Positions 1 through 7,156 are shown, numbered from the stretch's first letter. The stretch is 23,149 nt of DNA from Actinomycetota bacterium (GCA_009703445.1 WLGA01000004.1:1-23149), one strand, 5' to 3'. A program made the numbers and translations. The notes: generated by a model not told the origin, from the letters alone.

Positions 1-2
1 CG

Positions 3-866
3 TACCACACGAGCGCTTCAACCTTGAACCTGATTCGCGCTTTCACCCAGGGTGGGTTCGCCGACCTTCGCTCGGTTCACGAGTGGAACCGAGGTTTCGC
101 CGATAACCCAGCCAATGCGCGTTACCAGTCTTTGGCTCAAGAGATCGACCGTGCGATCAAGTTCATGGCAGCCTGTGGCGCCGACTTCAACGAGCTGCGC
201 ACCACCGAGTTCTATGTAAGTCACGAGGGTCTGCTTATGGACTACGAGCGACCTCTGACCCGCATCGACTCACGCACCGGCAACCCATACTTGACCTCTG
301 GTCACTTCATTTGGATTGGTGAGCGTACCCGTCAGATGGATCACGCACACGTTGACTACTTGTCTCGCGTTCGTAACCCAATCGGTGTGAAGCTCGGGCC
401 GACCACTCAGGTGGAAGACGTCGTTGAACTAATCGAAAAGCTTGACCCGAACCGTGAGCCAGGTCGCCTGACTTTCATCACTCGTATGGGCGCCGGCAAG
501 ATTCGCGAGGAGCTTCCTAAGCTGGTTGAGGCCGTTCGCGACTCCGAGGCAAACCCGCTTTGGATCACCGACCCAATGCACGGTAACGGAATTACCACCA
601 AGAACGGTTACAAGTCCCGTCGTTTCGATGACGTCATGGATGAAGTTCGCGGCTTCTTTGAGGTACACAAAGCTGCGGGAACCTTCCCTGGCGGCGTTCA
701 CGTCGAACTTACTGGTGATGACGTTGCCGAGTGCCTAGGCGGTTCTGACCTTATCGATGAGGCAGCGCTAGAAGAGCGTTACGAGTCGCTTTGTGACCCG
801 CGTTTGAACCACATGCAGTCACTCGAGTTGGCGTTCTTGGTAGCAGAGCAACTTTCTCAGCGCTAA
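3..866 (+). CDS. aroG: Class II DAHP synthase, C-terminal part (5' end outside window)
   Basis: 3-deoxy-D-arabino-heptulosonate-7-phosphate synthase condenses phosphoenolpyruvate with erythrose 4-phosphate, the first step of the shikimate pathway, in the cytoplasm. The reading frame is open from the window edge; it starts with YHTSASTLNLIRAF, a class II (plant/actinobacterial) signature, and carries 287 codons of a family usually about 450-460 residues long. Recognisable blocks are the RTRQMDHAHVDYLSRVRNPIGVK region, the KLGPTT segment, DPMHGNG (metal-binding His), HVELTGDDVAECLGG (metal-binding Glu) and the terminal CDPRLN with LELAFLVAEQL (metal-binding Asp). The first ATG-like start inside the window is internal to the protein, so the entry is 5' partial. 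It converges on the kinase gene and ends at a hairpin terminator. aroG also neighbours pknL in mycobacteria. Family assignment is secure; whether it is the only DAHP synthase cannot be told. Confidence 0.95.
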   Translation, partial: YHTSASTLNLIRAFTQGGFADLRSVHEWNRGFADNPANARYQSLAQEIDRAIKFMAACGADFNELRTTEFYVSHEGLLMDYERPLTRIDSRTGNPYLTSGHFIWIGERTRQMDHAHVDYLSRVRNPIGVKLGPTTQVEDVVELIEKLDPNREPGRLTFITRMGAGKIREELPKLVEAVRDSEANPLWITDPMHGNGITTKNGYKSRRFDDVMDEVRGFFEVHKAAGTFPGGVHVELTGDDVAECLGGSDLIDEAALEERYESLCDPRLNHMQSLELAFLVAEQLSQR

Positions 867-878
867 ACAAGTCATTTG

Positions 879-915
879 AAAGAGGGCAGCCCTTCGGGGT
901 TGCCCTCTTTTCTTT
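879..915 (+). terminator. Rho-independent terminator with UUCG loop after aroG
   Basis: A 14-base-pair stem (left arm 879-892, right arm 897-910, with one G-T pair) closes on a TTCG tetraloop at 893-896 and runs into a T-rich tail (908-915, interrupted by one C). The fit is very good for the plus-strand gene. The opposite strand has only a short T run, so it may also stop the convergent kinase transcript, but less efficiently. Confidence 0.9.
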
Positions 916-923
916 AGATCGAG

Positions 924-2837
924 TTACTTGGTCGAAATGGTAACCGAGTTGCCGGCTTTGAGCTTTGCGCCGACAGCCTCACTGCTGCGCTTGACCTTGA
1001 CTATTCCCCATTTGCTCTGGAGCTGGTCGGTGTTGACAATGACGGTCAATCCAGCGCTCTCTAGCAGCGCTTTGGCGGCCAACACGGTTTCGCCGATAAC
1101 CTTCGGCATAATGACAAGGTTTGGACCCTTGGATACCAAGAGTTGAACCGAGCCGCCGGCGCCTAGGGGCTTGGTTTGAGGCACTAGGCCGATTGCTTTG
1201 CCAGGCGCCACGGTGTCGCTGAATTCTTGCTGAATGGATGAAATCTTCAGACCGGTAGCCTCGATCGCTGTGACTGCGATTGCCTGATCGATTCCTGAAA
1301 CGACGGGGATGGGCCCGAGCGAGACCTCAAGCCCAACCGACGATCCTTCGGGAATTGGAACGCCATCCGAGCCAAGGTAGTCATAAACCTGCCCAATTGG
1401 ATTGGCATCAAACCAAGAATTCACTGGACCCAGCTTGAAGCCCGCGCCAATCAACTTTGCTGTTGCCTCGGCTACATTCAAACCTTTGAGTGATGGTGCG
1501 GCGATCAACTTCGGGCCAAGTGAAACAAAGAGCTTTAGGTCCGAACCCTTTGCCAGGTATGAGCCTGCCGCTGGCTCGGTTCTGATGACCAATCCCTTGG
1601 TGACCGTGGAGCTGTTTTCGTTGACGAGTGAGATTTTCGGTGACAGTGCTACGAGTGCAGACTCCGCCGAGGTCACCGTTCGGCTGGTGAGCGATGGAAC
1701 AACCCCCAGGGCGCCCGGCCCGCTGCCAAACCACCAACCGGCACCGCTGCTCAGCAGCACGACTAGCAAAGTGATTAGCGTGAGCCTGAGGCCGATTTTT
1801 CCTTGAAATTTCTCCAGCGCTTGCGGTTCAAATTCCGCGGAGAGCGGGGTCAGAACTTGCGTGGAAGAGGCGTCAAAAATTGTCTCGGTAGTTTGGAAGG
1901 ATCCGGTAGCTGGTAGTTCTTCCGCAGCGCGGGCGACAGGGTCAATTACCTGGGTGGCATTGCTGTCGATTGGAGCAAAATCCATGACCGTGGTCTTGTC
2001 TGCGTTTCCGGCTTTGAGGTCGGCGATCAGTGCAGTTACTTTGACCAGCAGTTCGCCTGCATCGGCTGGTCTATCAACCGGCAGTTTTGCGGTTGCCCAA
2101 GACACCAGGCGGTCAACGGCTGCGGGAGTCTCTTTGACCAGCAATGATGGCGCTGGAACGGTCGAATTCGCGTGCTGATAGGCAATCTGAACTGCCTGTT
2201 CGCCCTCGAACGGTTGCTTTCCGGTTAGCAGTTCATAGAGCAAAATGCCCGCGGCATAGACATCGCTACGCGCATCCGCTAACCCGCGGGTTACAAGTTC
2301 AGGAGAGAGATATGCGATCGTGCCAACCAAATCACCGGTGCTGGTGTGCGCCGAGATAGCTCTGGCCAGGCCGAAATCGCCCAGCTTTACCCTGCCGTCA
2401 TCGGCAAGAAGCACGTTGTCGGGTTTCAGGTCTCGGTGCAGGATGCCGGCTCGATGGGCGGCCGCCAGACCGGAGAGAATTTGCGCCAGCATTTCCAAAG
2501 CGCGCACCGCTGGTAGTGGACCATACTCGTTCAAGGCATCGCGCAGGGTGATGCCCGGCACGTATTCCATGACGAGATAAGTGGTTCCGGCATCTGAGCC
2601 CTGGTCGAAGACATTCACCAGATTTGGGTGCGATAACTTGGCCGCGGTTTTGGCCTCGAGGACGAATTTTTCTTGGAAGTTTGAGTCGTTAGCTAGGTGC
2701 TGGTGGATGACCTTTATGGCAACCTGACGATCGAGTCTTTGGTCGGTTGCTAGATATACCGTTGCCATGCCACCGCTGGCAACCTGGCTCTCAACGCGGT
2801 AACGATTGCCGATCAGTTGGCCAATGAGATTAGACAT
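924..2837 (-). CDS. pknL: PASTA-domain Ser/Thr protein kinase at the pknL locus
   Basis: Membrane eukaryotic-type protein kinase, 637 residues. The kinase domain covers about 1-275: glycine loop near 20-27 (ASGGMATVY), ATP lysine K42 (VAIK), catalytic loop HRDLKPDN at 134-141, DFG at 154-156 and an activation loop with T165/S166/T167 ahead of GTIAYLSPE. A juxtamembrane linker (276-345) is rich in Thr. One membrane helix lies at about 350-370, followed by four extracellular PASTA-like repeats (about 376-441, 445-509, 511-572, 575-637). PASTA repeats bind peptidoglycan fragments or lipid II, so the family couples wall state to phosphorylation of division proteins. The symbol follows gene order (next to aroG, divergent from an Rv2175c-like gene); by architecture it resembles PknB/PrkC, since mycobacterial PknL, as I recall, lacks PASTA repeats. 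The ATG start has a weak Shine-Dalgarno sequence. Confidence 0.93.
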   Translation of the reverse strand: MSNLIGQLIGNRYRVESQVASGGMATVYLATDQRLDRQVAIKVIHQHLANDSNFQEKFVLEAKTAAKLSHPNLVNVFDQGSDAGTTYLVMEYVPGITLRDALNEYGPLPAVRALEMLAQILSGLAAAHRAGILHRDLKPDNVLLADDGRVKLGDFGLARAISAHTSTGDLVGTIAYLSPELVTRGLADARSDVYAAGILLYELLTGKQPFEGEQAVQIAYQHANSTVPAPSLLVKETPAAVDRLVSWATAKLPVDRPADAGELLVKVTALIADLKAGNADKTTVMDFAPIDSNATQVIDPVARAAEELPATGSFQTTETIFDASSTQVLTPLSAEFEPQALEKFQGKIGLRLTLITLLVVLLSSGAGWWFGSGPGALGVVPSLTSRTVTSAESALVALSPKISLVNENSSTVTKGLVIRTEPAAGSYLAKGSDLKLFVSLGPKLIAAPSLKGLNVAEATAKLIGAGFKLGPVNSWFDANPIGQVYDYLGSDGVPIPEGSSVGLEVSLGPIPVVSGIDQAIAVTAIEATGLKISSIQQEFSDTVAPGKAIGLVPQTKPLGAGGSVQLLVSKGPNLVIMPKVIGETVLAAKALLESAGLTVIVNTDQLQSKWGIVKVKRSSEAVGAKLKAGNSVTISTK

Positions 2838-2867
2838 TTGCCACTGATCGATTCATGTCAATATCGT
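2838..2867 (+). promoter_or_regulatory. Candidate promoter of the Rv2175c-like gene
   Basis: TTGCCA (2838-2843) and TATCGT (2862-2867), 18 bases apart, point toward the winged-helix gene and overlap the candidate kinase promoter in the 81-base divergent gap. An AAAGG at 2900-2904 could serve as a distant ribosome site. Moderate match only. Confidence 0.35.
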
Positions 2868-2888
2868 GCCACAGACCCGGTTTGTTTA
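2860..2888 (-). promoter_or_regulatory. Candidate promoter of the kinase gene
   Basis: On the minus strand TAAACA (2888-2883) lies 17 bases before GATATT (2865-2860), which would start transcription about 15 bases before the kinase ATG. Both hexamers are partial matches to the housekeeping consensus. This is a candidate only. Confidence 0.35.
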
Positions 2889-2918
2889 GGCACAGGCGCA
2901 AAGGTGTGGCAATCTTGA

Positions 2919-3269
2919 GTGGTGAGTGATGTATTAGCCTCAGTGGCATCTTGGATAACCGTTCCCGAAGCAGCCGACCTTATGGGTGTGCCTCTTGGGC
3001 GTGTTCGTCGCTTCATTGAGGAGCACCACCTGGTCGCGGTCAAGCGCGATGGCGTGGTCAGCATCCCAGCTGAAATCATCTTGGATGGCGAACCGCTGCC
3101 TAGCCTTCACGGCACGATCATCGTTTTGCTCGACTCGGGCTATTCTCTAGACGCTGCAGTCGAGTGGCTTTACACGCATGACGATCAGCTACCTGGCACC
3201 CCGATGGAGTTTCTGCTCAAGGGGCACAAGTCGGCTGTTCGCCGCCTAGCCATGGTTCAGGCGCTCTGA
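2919..3269 (+). CDS. Rv2175c-like winged-helix DNA-binding protein
   Basis: Small protein of 115-116 residues with an N-terminal helix-turn-helix (about 10-45: WITVPEAADLMGVPLGRVRR, then IEEHHLVAVKRDGVVSIPAE). The C-terminal half (SLHGTIIVLLDSGYSLDAAVEWLYT) and the basic end are typical of the Rv2175c family. In M. tuberculosis Rv2175c is a DNA-binding substrate of the neighbouring kinase PknL, and the divergent placement beside a Ser/Thr kinase is the same here. Its target DNA is unknown. Two consecutive GTG codons (2919 and 2922) could start it; I give the longer form. No strong Shine-Dalgarno sequence sits at normal distance, so a leaderless start at 2922 is possible. The end lies 12 bases from the end of the convergent idsA gene, with no hairpin between. 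A Thr rich in the mycobacterial tail as phosphosite is not obvious here. Confidence 0.85.
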   Translation: MVSDVLASVASWITVPEAADLMGVPLGRVRRFIEEHHLVAVKRDGVVSIPAEIILDGEPLPSLHGTIIVLLDSGYSLDAAVEWLYTHDDQLPGTPMEFLLKGHKSAVRRLAMVQAL

Positions 3270-3281
3270 ATTTTCTAAACC

Positions 3282-4397
3282 CTAAGCCTCTCGGTTAATT
3301 ACCTTCAGGGCGAGGGTCTTTAAGTTTTCCTTGGCTCGTGGGTCGATATCCAAAACCTCAAGGGCGTTCAAGCTCTCGTCGGCTAGTTCTTCCATCATCC
3401 GCTCGGTTTTTGCGAGGGCTCCAGACTCTGTGATGGTTTGCTGCATGAAGGCGATCTGCTCAGGCTCCAGCTCTCGGCTGGTTAGCAACTCTTCGAAAAT
3501 ACGCCCGATTGATGGGCTAAGACCCTGAAGGGTTAGTGCAACCAAGACGGTTCGCTTGCCTTCGCGAAGGTCATCTCCCGCCGGCTTGCCGGTGACCGCA
3601 GGGTCGCCAAAGACACCAAGGATGTCATCGCGGAGCTGGAAGGCCATGCCAAGGGGAATTCCGAATGCCGATAGCCCACGCAGTAGACCCGGCTCGGCTC
3701 CAGCAAACGCGGCCCCGATGAGCAGAGGAGCCTCAATGCTGTATTTCGCGGTTTTGTAAAGCATTACTCGGTTGGCTCGACCAAAGGCCTCGTCAACCGA
3801 TCTGGTTGATGCCGAGTTTTCTTCAAGCACGTCGAGATACTGGCCAGCCATTACTTCAACGCGCATCTTGCTGAATTCGTTTCGGCACGAGGTTTCGATC
3901 GAGGTGTTGGGGGCGGCCAAGAGGGCGTTTCCAAAAATCTCGCTGCTCCATCCCAGCATCAGGTCACCGACCAGAACCGAACCGGCTACGCCGAATCTTT
4001 CGGCACTCCCGGCCCAGCCGGAGGCGGCATGCAGTTGTTCAAACCTTTTGTGAACGGCAGGAGCACCGCGACGGGTGTCTGATTGGTCGAGAAGATCGTC
4101 GTGAACTAGGGCGGCTGCATGGAACATCTCCAGGGCCGCGCTAACTCCCACCATTGCAGCGGCCGAGGCCTGACGTTCGGATTCGCTCTGGCGAACCGGG
4201 GCGGTTGAGAGTGCGCCAACCCAAGACCAGTAGCAGAACAATGCGCGGAAGCGTTTGCCTCCGGCCAGCAAGCTCTGGGTGTAGTCAATCACGGGCACCA
4301 AGTCAGGGGAGATACTTGAAAAATCCTGCCTGCGAGAGTCGCAAAAATCATCCAGGTTTTCCTGAATTAACTGAAGTAGCGTTCCTGATTCATTCAC
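3282..4397 (-). CDS. idsA: Polyprenyl diphosphate synthase (IdsA-type, probably geranylgeranyl or farnesyl)
   Basis: Trans-prenyltransferase that adds isopentenyl diphosphate to allylic diphosphates, supplying precursors for carotenoids, quinones and the undecaprenyl carrier. At 371 residues it fits the IdsA group. Visible motifs are GGKRFR near 46-51, the first Asp-rich motif DDLLD at 100-104 (followed by DTRRG), the KTAKYS segment near 215-220, and the second Asp-rich motif DDILGVFGD at 257-265 followed by GKPAGDDLREGKRT, which is nearly identical to actinobacterial IdsA. Chain length cannot be read safely from sequence. The start is GTG at 4397; there is no Shine-Dalgarno sequence, and a TAGGCT hexamer ends exactly where a leaderless transcript would begin. 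The gene is convergent with the winged-helix gene and divergent from the DUF3040 gene; idsA2 lies in the equivalent place in mycobacteria. Confidence 0.9.
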   Translation of the reverse strand: MNESGTLLQLIQENLDDFCDSRRQDFSSISPDLVPVIDYTQSLLAGGKRFRALFCYWSWVGALSTAPVRQSESERQASAAAMVGVSAALEMFHAAALVHDDLLDQSDTRRGAPAVHKRFEQLHAASGWAGSAERFGVAGSVLVGDLMLGWSSEIFGNALLAAPNTSIETSCRNEFSKMRVEVMAGQYLDVLEENSASTRSVDEAFGRANRVMLYKTAKYSIEAPLLIGAAFAGAEPGLLRGLSAFGIPLGMAFQLRDDILGVFGDPAVTGKPAGDDLREGKRTVLVALTLQGLSPSIGRIFEELLTSRELEPEQIAFMQQTITESGALAKTERMMEELADESLNALEVLDIDPRAKENLKTLALKVINREA

Positions 4398-4403
4398 AGG
4401 AAT

Positions 4404-4409
4404 AGCCTA
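4404..4409 (-). promoter_or_regulatory. -10 hexamer for a probable leaderless idsA transcript
   Basis: On the minus strand TAGGCT (4409-4404) ends seven bases before the GTG at 4397, so transcription would begin at the start codon itself. No convincing -35 is seen (TTATGT at 4431-4426 is the best, spacing 16). No ribosome site precedes the GTG, which agrees with a leaderless message. Confidence 0.4.
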
Positions 4410-4422
4410 ATCGTCCGACTCG

Positions 4423-4451
4423 TTTACATAAGTGGCATAGGCGCGTAGTCT
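4423..4451 (+). promoter_or_regulatory. Promoter of the DUF3040 gene
   Basis: TTTACA (4423-4428) and TAGTCT (4446-4451) are separated by 17 bases, a good housekeeping-type promoter, giving a start near 4458. A GGAGGA ribosome site follows at 4464-4469, four bases before the ATG at 4474. This is the clearest promoter in the window. Confidence 0.6.
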
Positions 4452-4473
4452 AGAAATAGCAGCGGAGGACAAC

Positions 4474-4824
4474 ATGGCACTTTCAGAGCGAGAACAACGA
4501 CTTCTCGACGAACTCGAGCGTGGATTCTATGAATCTGACCCAAATCTCGCCAACAAAATCAGCAGCCGTGGTGCAAGTAACCCAGCGCGTCTAATCCTTG
4601 GCTTGATCATTGGTTTGGCCGGAGTCTCACTGATCGTTTTTGCCGTTGCTATTCAGGTTGCATTCTTCGGTGTTTTCGCCTTCATCGTGATGCTGACCGG
4701 CTTGATAGTCGCCAGCTCAAACCTCAATCCACAGAACCAGGCAAAACCTCGCAGTGCGTCTCCAAAACGTGAGCCTTCTCGCAACGTTTTTGAAGAACGA
4801 TGGAACCGCCGACGCGGAGAGTAG
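4474..4824 (+). CDS. DUF3040 family small membrane protein
   Basis: A 116-residue protein beginning MALSEREQRLLDELER, the hallmark of DUF3040, a family found in Actinobacteria (Rv2169c is the member at this place in M. tuberculosis). A short acidic and charged cytoplasmic head (1-35) precedes two closely spaced membrane helices (about 39-62 and 63-82) and a basic, polar tail (83-116). Function is not established; its constant position before mraZ and beside isoprenoid and kinase genes hints at a role in envelope growth, but that is inference. Start choice is firm because GGAGGA lies four bases upstream. It is monocistronic, with its own promoter and a strong terminator right behind. Confidence 0.88.
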   Translation: MALSEREQRLLDELERGFYESDPNLANKISSRGASNPARLILGLIIGLAGVSLIVFAVAIQVAFFGVFAFIVMLTGLIVASSNLNPQNQAKPRSASPKREPSRNVFEERWNRRRGE

Positions 4825-4842
4825 TTCTCAAGCCCCACCAAG

Positions 4843-4875
4843 ACCCCTGAACTTCGGTTCGGGGGTATTTTTTTT
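4843..4875 (+). terminator. Rho-independent terminator with UUCG loop after the DUF3040 gene
   Basis: A ten-base-pair stem (4843-4852 with 4857-4866, one G-T pair) closes on TTCG at 4853-4856 and is followed by A and eight T residues (4868-4875). Textbook intrinsic terminator separating the upstream module from the mraZ operon. Confidence 0.93.
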
Positions 4876-4980
4876 GCCCCGAGCGCCCCCATTTAGCGCC
4901 ATTTTCCTCCACTCGTTATATCCCTGTTATTTATTGGTAATTACGACACGCCGAAGCGAAAAAAAGGGTAAAAATATTAG
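4876..4980 (+). promoter_or_regulatory. mraZ: AT-rich upstream region of mraZ (promoter region, hexamers uncertain)
   Basis: This stretch between terminator and MraZ boxes must hold the promoter of the dcw operon. Candidates are TTTAGC (4892-4897) with TTATAT (4916-4921), spacing 18, and a downstream A/T tract (4959-4979) containing TAAAAA (4969-4974) and TATTAG (4975-4980), for which no good -35 is visible. I cannot choose between them. Confidence 0.45.
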
Positions 4981-4981
4981 G

Positions 4982-5018
4982 TTGGTGGAACAAAGTGGGG
5001 TAAAGTGGAGTAAAGCGG
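4982..5018 (+). promoter_or_regulatory. mraZ: MraZ operator: 10-base direct repeats upstream of mraZ
   Basis: AAAGTGG occurs at 4992-4998 and 5002-5008 and as AAAGCGG at 5012-5018, each separated by three bases, giving an exact 10-base period, that is one per helix turn. A degenerate fourth copy TTGGTGG lies at 4982-4988 in the same register. GTGG-containing repeats at this pitch before mraZ are the known MraZ-box arrangement in several phyla. The array lies 28 bases before the mraZ start, so binding would block or bend the promoter or start region and autoregulate the whole operon. Confidence 0.8.
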
Positions 5019-5046
5019 AAATTCGATGAAGAGAGAGGGGGAAACG

Positions 5047-5478
5047 ATGCTTCTAGGACAGCACTCACCAAAGTTGGATGAGAAGGGGCGCGTGATTCTC
5101 CCTGCCAAGTTCCGCGAAGAGCTTCAGGGTGGTCTAGTCATCACTCGCGGTCAGGACCGCTGCCTATTTGTCTTCAGCGCAGCCGAGTTCGCTCTGGTCA
5201 ACGACAAGATCCGCCAGGCGCCGGTCACCAATGCCGAAGCGCGCAACTACCTCCGCATCTTCCTGTCGGGCGCATCTGATGAGCAGCCGGACAAGCAGGG
5301 TCGCGTGACCATCCCAGCAACGCTGCGTCAGTACGCGGGTCTAGACAAAGACCTAGTCGTAATCGGTGTAGGCAACCGCGCCGAAATTTGGGATGCAAAG
5401 GCTTGGAACGACTTCCTCTCAACTCACGAGGCTTCCTTCTCGAATGTTTCGGAGGAGGTGATTCCGGGACTCTTCTAG
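5047..5478 (+). CDS. mraZ: MraZ transcriptional regulator
   Basis: DNA-binding regulator of the dcw operon, 143 residues, built of two SpoVT/AbrB-like swapped-hairpin domains. Each has its DxxGR signature: DEKGRVILPAKFR at 11-23 and DKQGRVTIPATLR at 82-94. MraZ forms a ring oligomer that contacts successive direct repeats and usually represses its own operon. An upstream in-frame ATG at 5026 would add seven residues, but the family starts with MFLG/MLLG and the purine-rich ribosome site GAGAGAGGGGG (5031-5041) lies just before the ATG at 5047, so I use 5047. It is the first gene of the long plus-strand gene series, preceded by its own operator. Confidence 0.95.
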   Translation: MLLGQHSPKLDEKGRVILPAKFREELQGGLVITRGQDRCLFVFSAAEFALVNDKIRQAPVTNAEARNYLRIFLSGASDEQPDKQGRVTIPATLRQYAGLDKDLVVIGVGNRAEIWDAKAWNDFLSTHEASFSNVSEEVIPGLF

Positions 5479-5570
5479 CCTGTTGCTAGATCTCCACCCG
5501 TTCATAACTGCTAAAACCAAGCTGGCAGAGAATGGATGGGGTTCTAGACACAGGATCTTCCGGATAAAAA

Positions 5571-6533
5571 ATGTCAAAGAAGATTTCTGAACTACACGCC
5601 CCGGTCACACTAGACCGAACGATTGAACTTCTGGCACCAGCCCTTGAGGCCGACGGAGCAGTGTTTGTGGACGGCACCCTGGGCCTTGGCGGTCACAGCG
5701 AGGCCTTCCTCGAGCGATTCCCAAACCTAACTTTGGTTGGCATTGACCGCGACACCAACGCATTGGCTCTTGCCGGTGAGCGTCTCGCGCGATTTAGCGA
5801 CCGCACCCACCTGGTTCACGCTGTCTACGAAGAGATCGAAGACGTCTTGGATGAATTGGGCATCGATGAGGTTCACGGCATTCTGCTTGACCTAGGCGTC
5901 TCCTCAATGCAGCTCGATGAAGCAGATCGTGGTTTTGCTTACTCATACGAGGCTCCTCTGGACATGCGCATGGATGCAACCCAGGGCAAGACCGCTGCCG
6001 ACATCGTCAACGCCTACTCCGAGCAGGAGCTAGCTCGAATCTTCAAAGAATTCGGCGAAGAGCGTTATGCCAAGGGCGTTGCAAAGGCAATTGTCGAGGC
6101 TCGCAAGACCGCGCCTTTTAGCACCAGTACCCAACTAGCTGGGCTGATCTCTAAGGTGATCCCTTTCATCCCAGGAAAGAGCAGCGGACACCCAGCTAAG
6201 CGTGTTTTCCAGGCGCTACGCATCGAGGTTAACGGCGAACTCGAGGTTCTAGAGCGAACCATGCCGGCTTCGATCCGTTCGCTAGCCGTTGGCGGTCGAA
6301 TTGTGGTCTTGTCCTACCACTCGCTAGAGGACCGAATCGTGAAGCAGGCGCTAGTCGCAGCGGCTAACTCATCGGCCCCCCTAGAACTTCCATTTGAACT
6401 TCCTGAGCACGCCCCAGTCCTTCGACTTCTAGTCAAGGGCGCAGAGGCCGCCACCGCAGAAGAAATTGCAGTAAACCCACGGGCCGCATCGGTGCGACTT
6501 CGTGCGGCAGAAAAGATCCGGAGAGCAGCATGA
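5571..6533 (+). CDS. rsmH: 16S rRNA m4C1402 N4-methyltransferase RsmH
   Basis: SAM-dependent enzyme that methylates N4 of C1402 in the ribosomal P site (old name MraW). The 320 residues match the family length. Visible motifs are the SAM loop VDGTLGLGGHS at 33-43, D59 in VGIDRD, the LLDLGVSSMQLDEADRGFAY block with PLDMRMD, KRVFQALRIEVN, the conserved GGRIVVLSYHSLEDRIVK and the C-terminal PRAASVRLRAAEK. The start ATG at 5571 is weakly served (CGGAT or AGGA at 5552-5555). The 92-base gap behind mraZ holds no clear terminator; a weak TTGCTA/TAACTG pair at 5484-5511 could be an internal promoter. Its stop overlaps ftsL by four bases, so translation is coupled. Confidence 0.96.
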   Translation: MSKKISELHAPVTLDRTIELLAPALEADGAVFVDGTLGLGGHSEAFLERFPNLTLVGIDRDTNALALAGERLARFSDRTHLVHAVYEEIEDVLDELGIDEVHGILLDLGVSSMQLDEADRGFAYSYEAPLDMRMDATQGKTAADIVNAYSEQELARIFKEFGEERYAKGVAKAIVEARKTAPFSTSTQLAGLISKVIPFIPGKSSGHPAKRVFQALRIEVNGELEVLERTMPASIRSLAVGGRIVVLSYHSLEDRIVKQALVAAANSSAPLELPFELPEHAPVLRLLVKGAEAATAEEIAVNPRAASVRLRAAEKIRRAA

Positions 6534-7156
6534 GCACCGCACGTTTGACCCAGGCACAGCGATCACCGCGCCAGCTTCCAGCACGCGCAAGCCTTCGCTC
6601 GATCAACCTCTCAGGCCTTACCAGTTCATCTTCGAGTCGTGTCGTTGTGGCCACCATCACCCTCGGTGCAGTCGCCATTGCGATCTTCCAGCTTTTGCTT
6701 CACATTGCGACTTCGAGCTCGGTTTATGAATTGGCTCACCTTCAGAGCGAGAAGCGCGAACTGACCACCACCACCCAGATTCTTGGCCAGCAGGTTGACT
6801 CGCTTGCCTCGCAGCAGAACCTAGCGAATGCTGCCCAGAAGTTGGGCATGATTTCAAACGCCAACCCGGTGTTCTTGCGTCTAGCCGACCAGAAGGTTTT
6901 CGGTAAGCCGAAGGCGGCCTTGACCGCGGATGGTCGTGTATCGCGAAACCTAGTTCCGAACTCAGCAATGATTCGCACCTCGGTGATTACAGCACCTACC
7001 GAAACCCTAGCCATCGAGCTTGCACCTGGCACTAATGCAGCAACTCCTCAGGCAGCCGGCTTTGTTGCTGTGAAGCCGAATGTCGCTCCCGTCGCAAACG
7101 CGGTTAGTTCGGTAGTTTCTAATAGTGGCGGCATCCCAGCGTCACCAACTCACTAG
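6530..7156 (+). CDS. ftsL: FtsL-like septal bitopic protein
   Basis: Cell division membrane protein of 208 residues; with its partners it links FtsQ to the FtsW-FtsI synthase. A basic cytoplasmic head (1-40) leads into one membrane helix (about 42-66, RVVVATITLGAVAIAIFQLL). A leucine-zipper-like coiled coil follows (about 72-110, YELAHLQSEKRELTTTTQILGQQVDSL), then the actinobacterial LGMISNANPVFLRL segment. The last 80 residues are Ala/Pro/Val-rich and low in complexity. Sequence is poorly conserved in this family, so position between rsmH and ftsI weighs heavily. The ATG overlaps the rsmH stop as ATGA. No typical DivIC could be confused with it here. Confidence 0.88.
   Translation: MSTARLTQAQRSPRQLPARASLRSINLSGLTSSSSSRVVVATITLGAVAIAIFQLLLHIATSSSVYELAHLQSEKRELTTTTQILGQQVDSLASQQNLANAAQKLGMISNANPVFLRLADQKVFGKPKAALTADGRVSRNLVPNSAMIRTSVITAPTETLAIELAPGTNAATPQAAGFVAVKPNVAPVANAVSSVVSNSGGIPASPTH

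Noticed and set aside
5026..5046. Upstream ATG of mraZ
   Set aside because: The ribosome site GAGAGAGGGGG lies downstream of it, and the family begins at MLLG, so 5047 is preferred.
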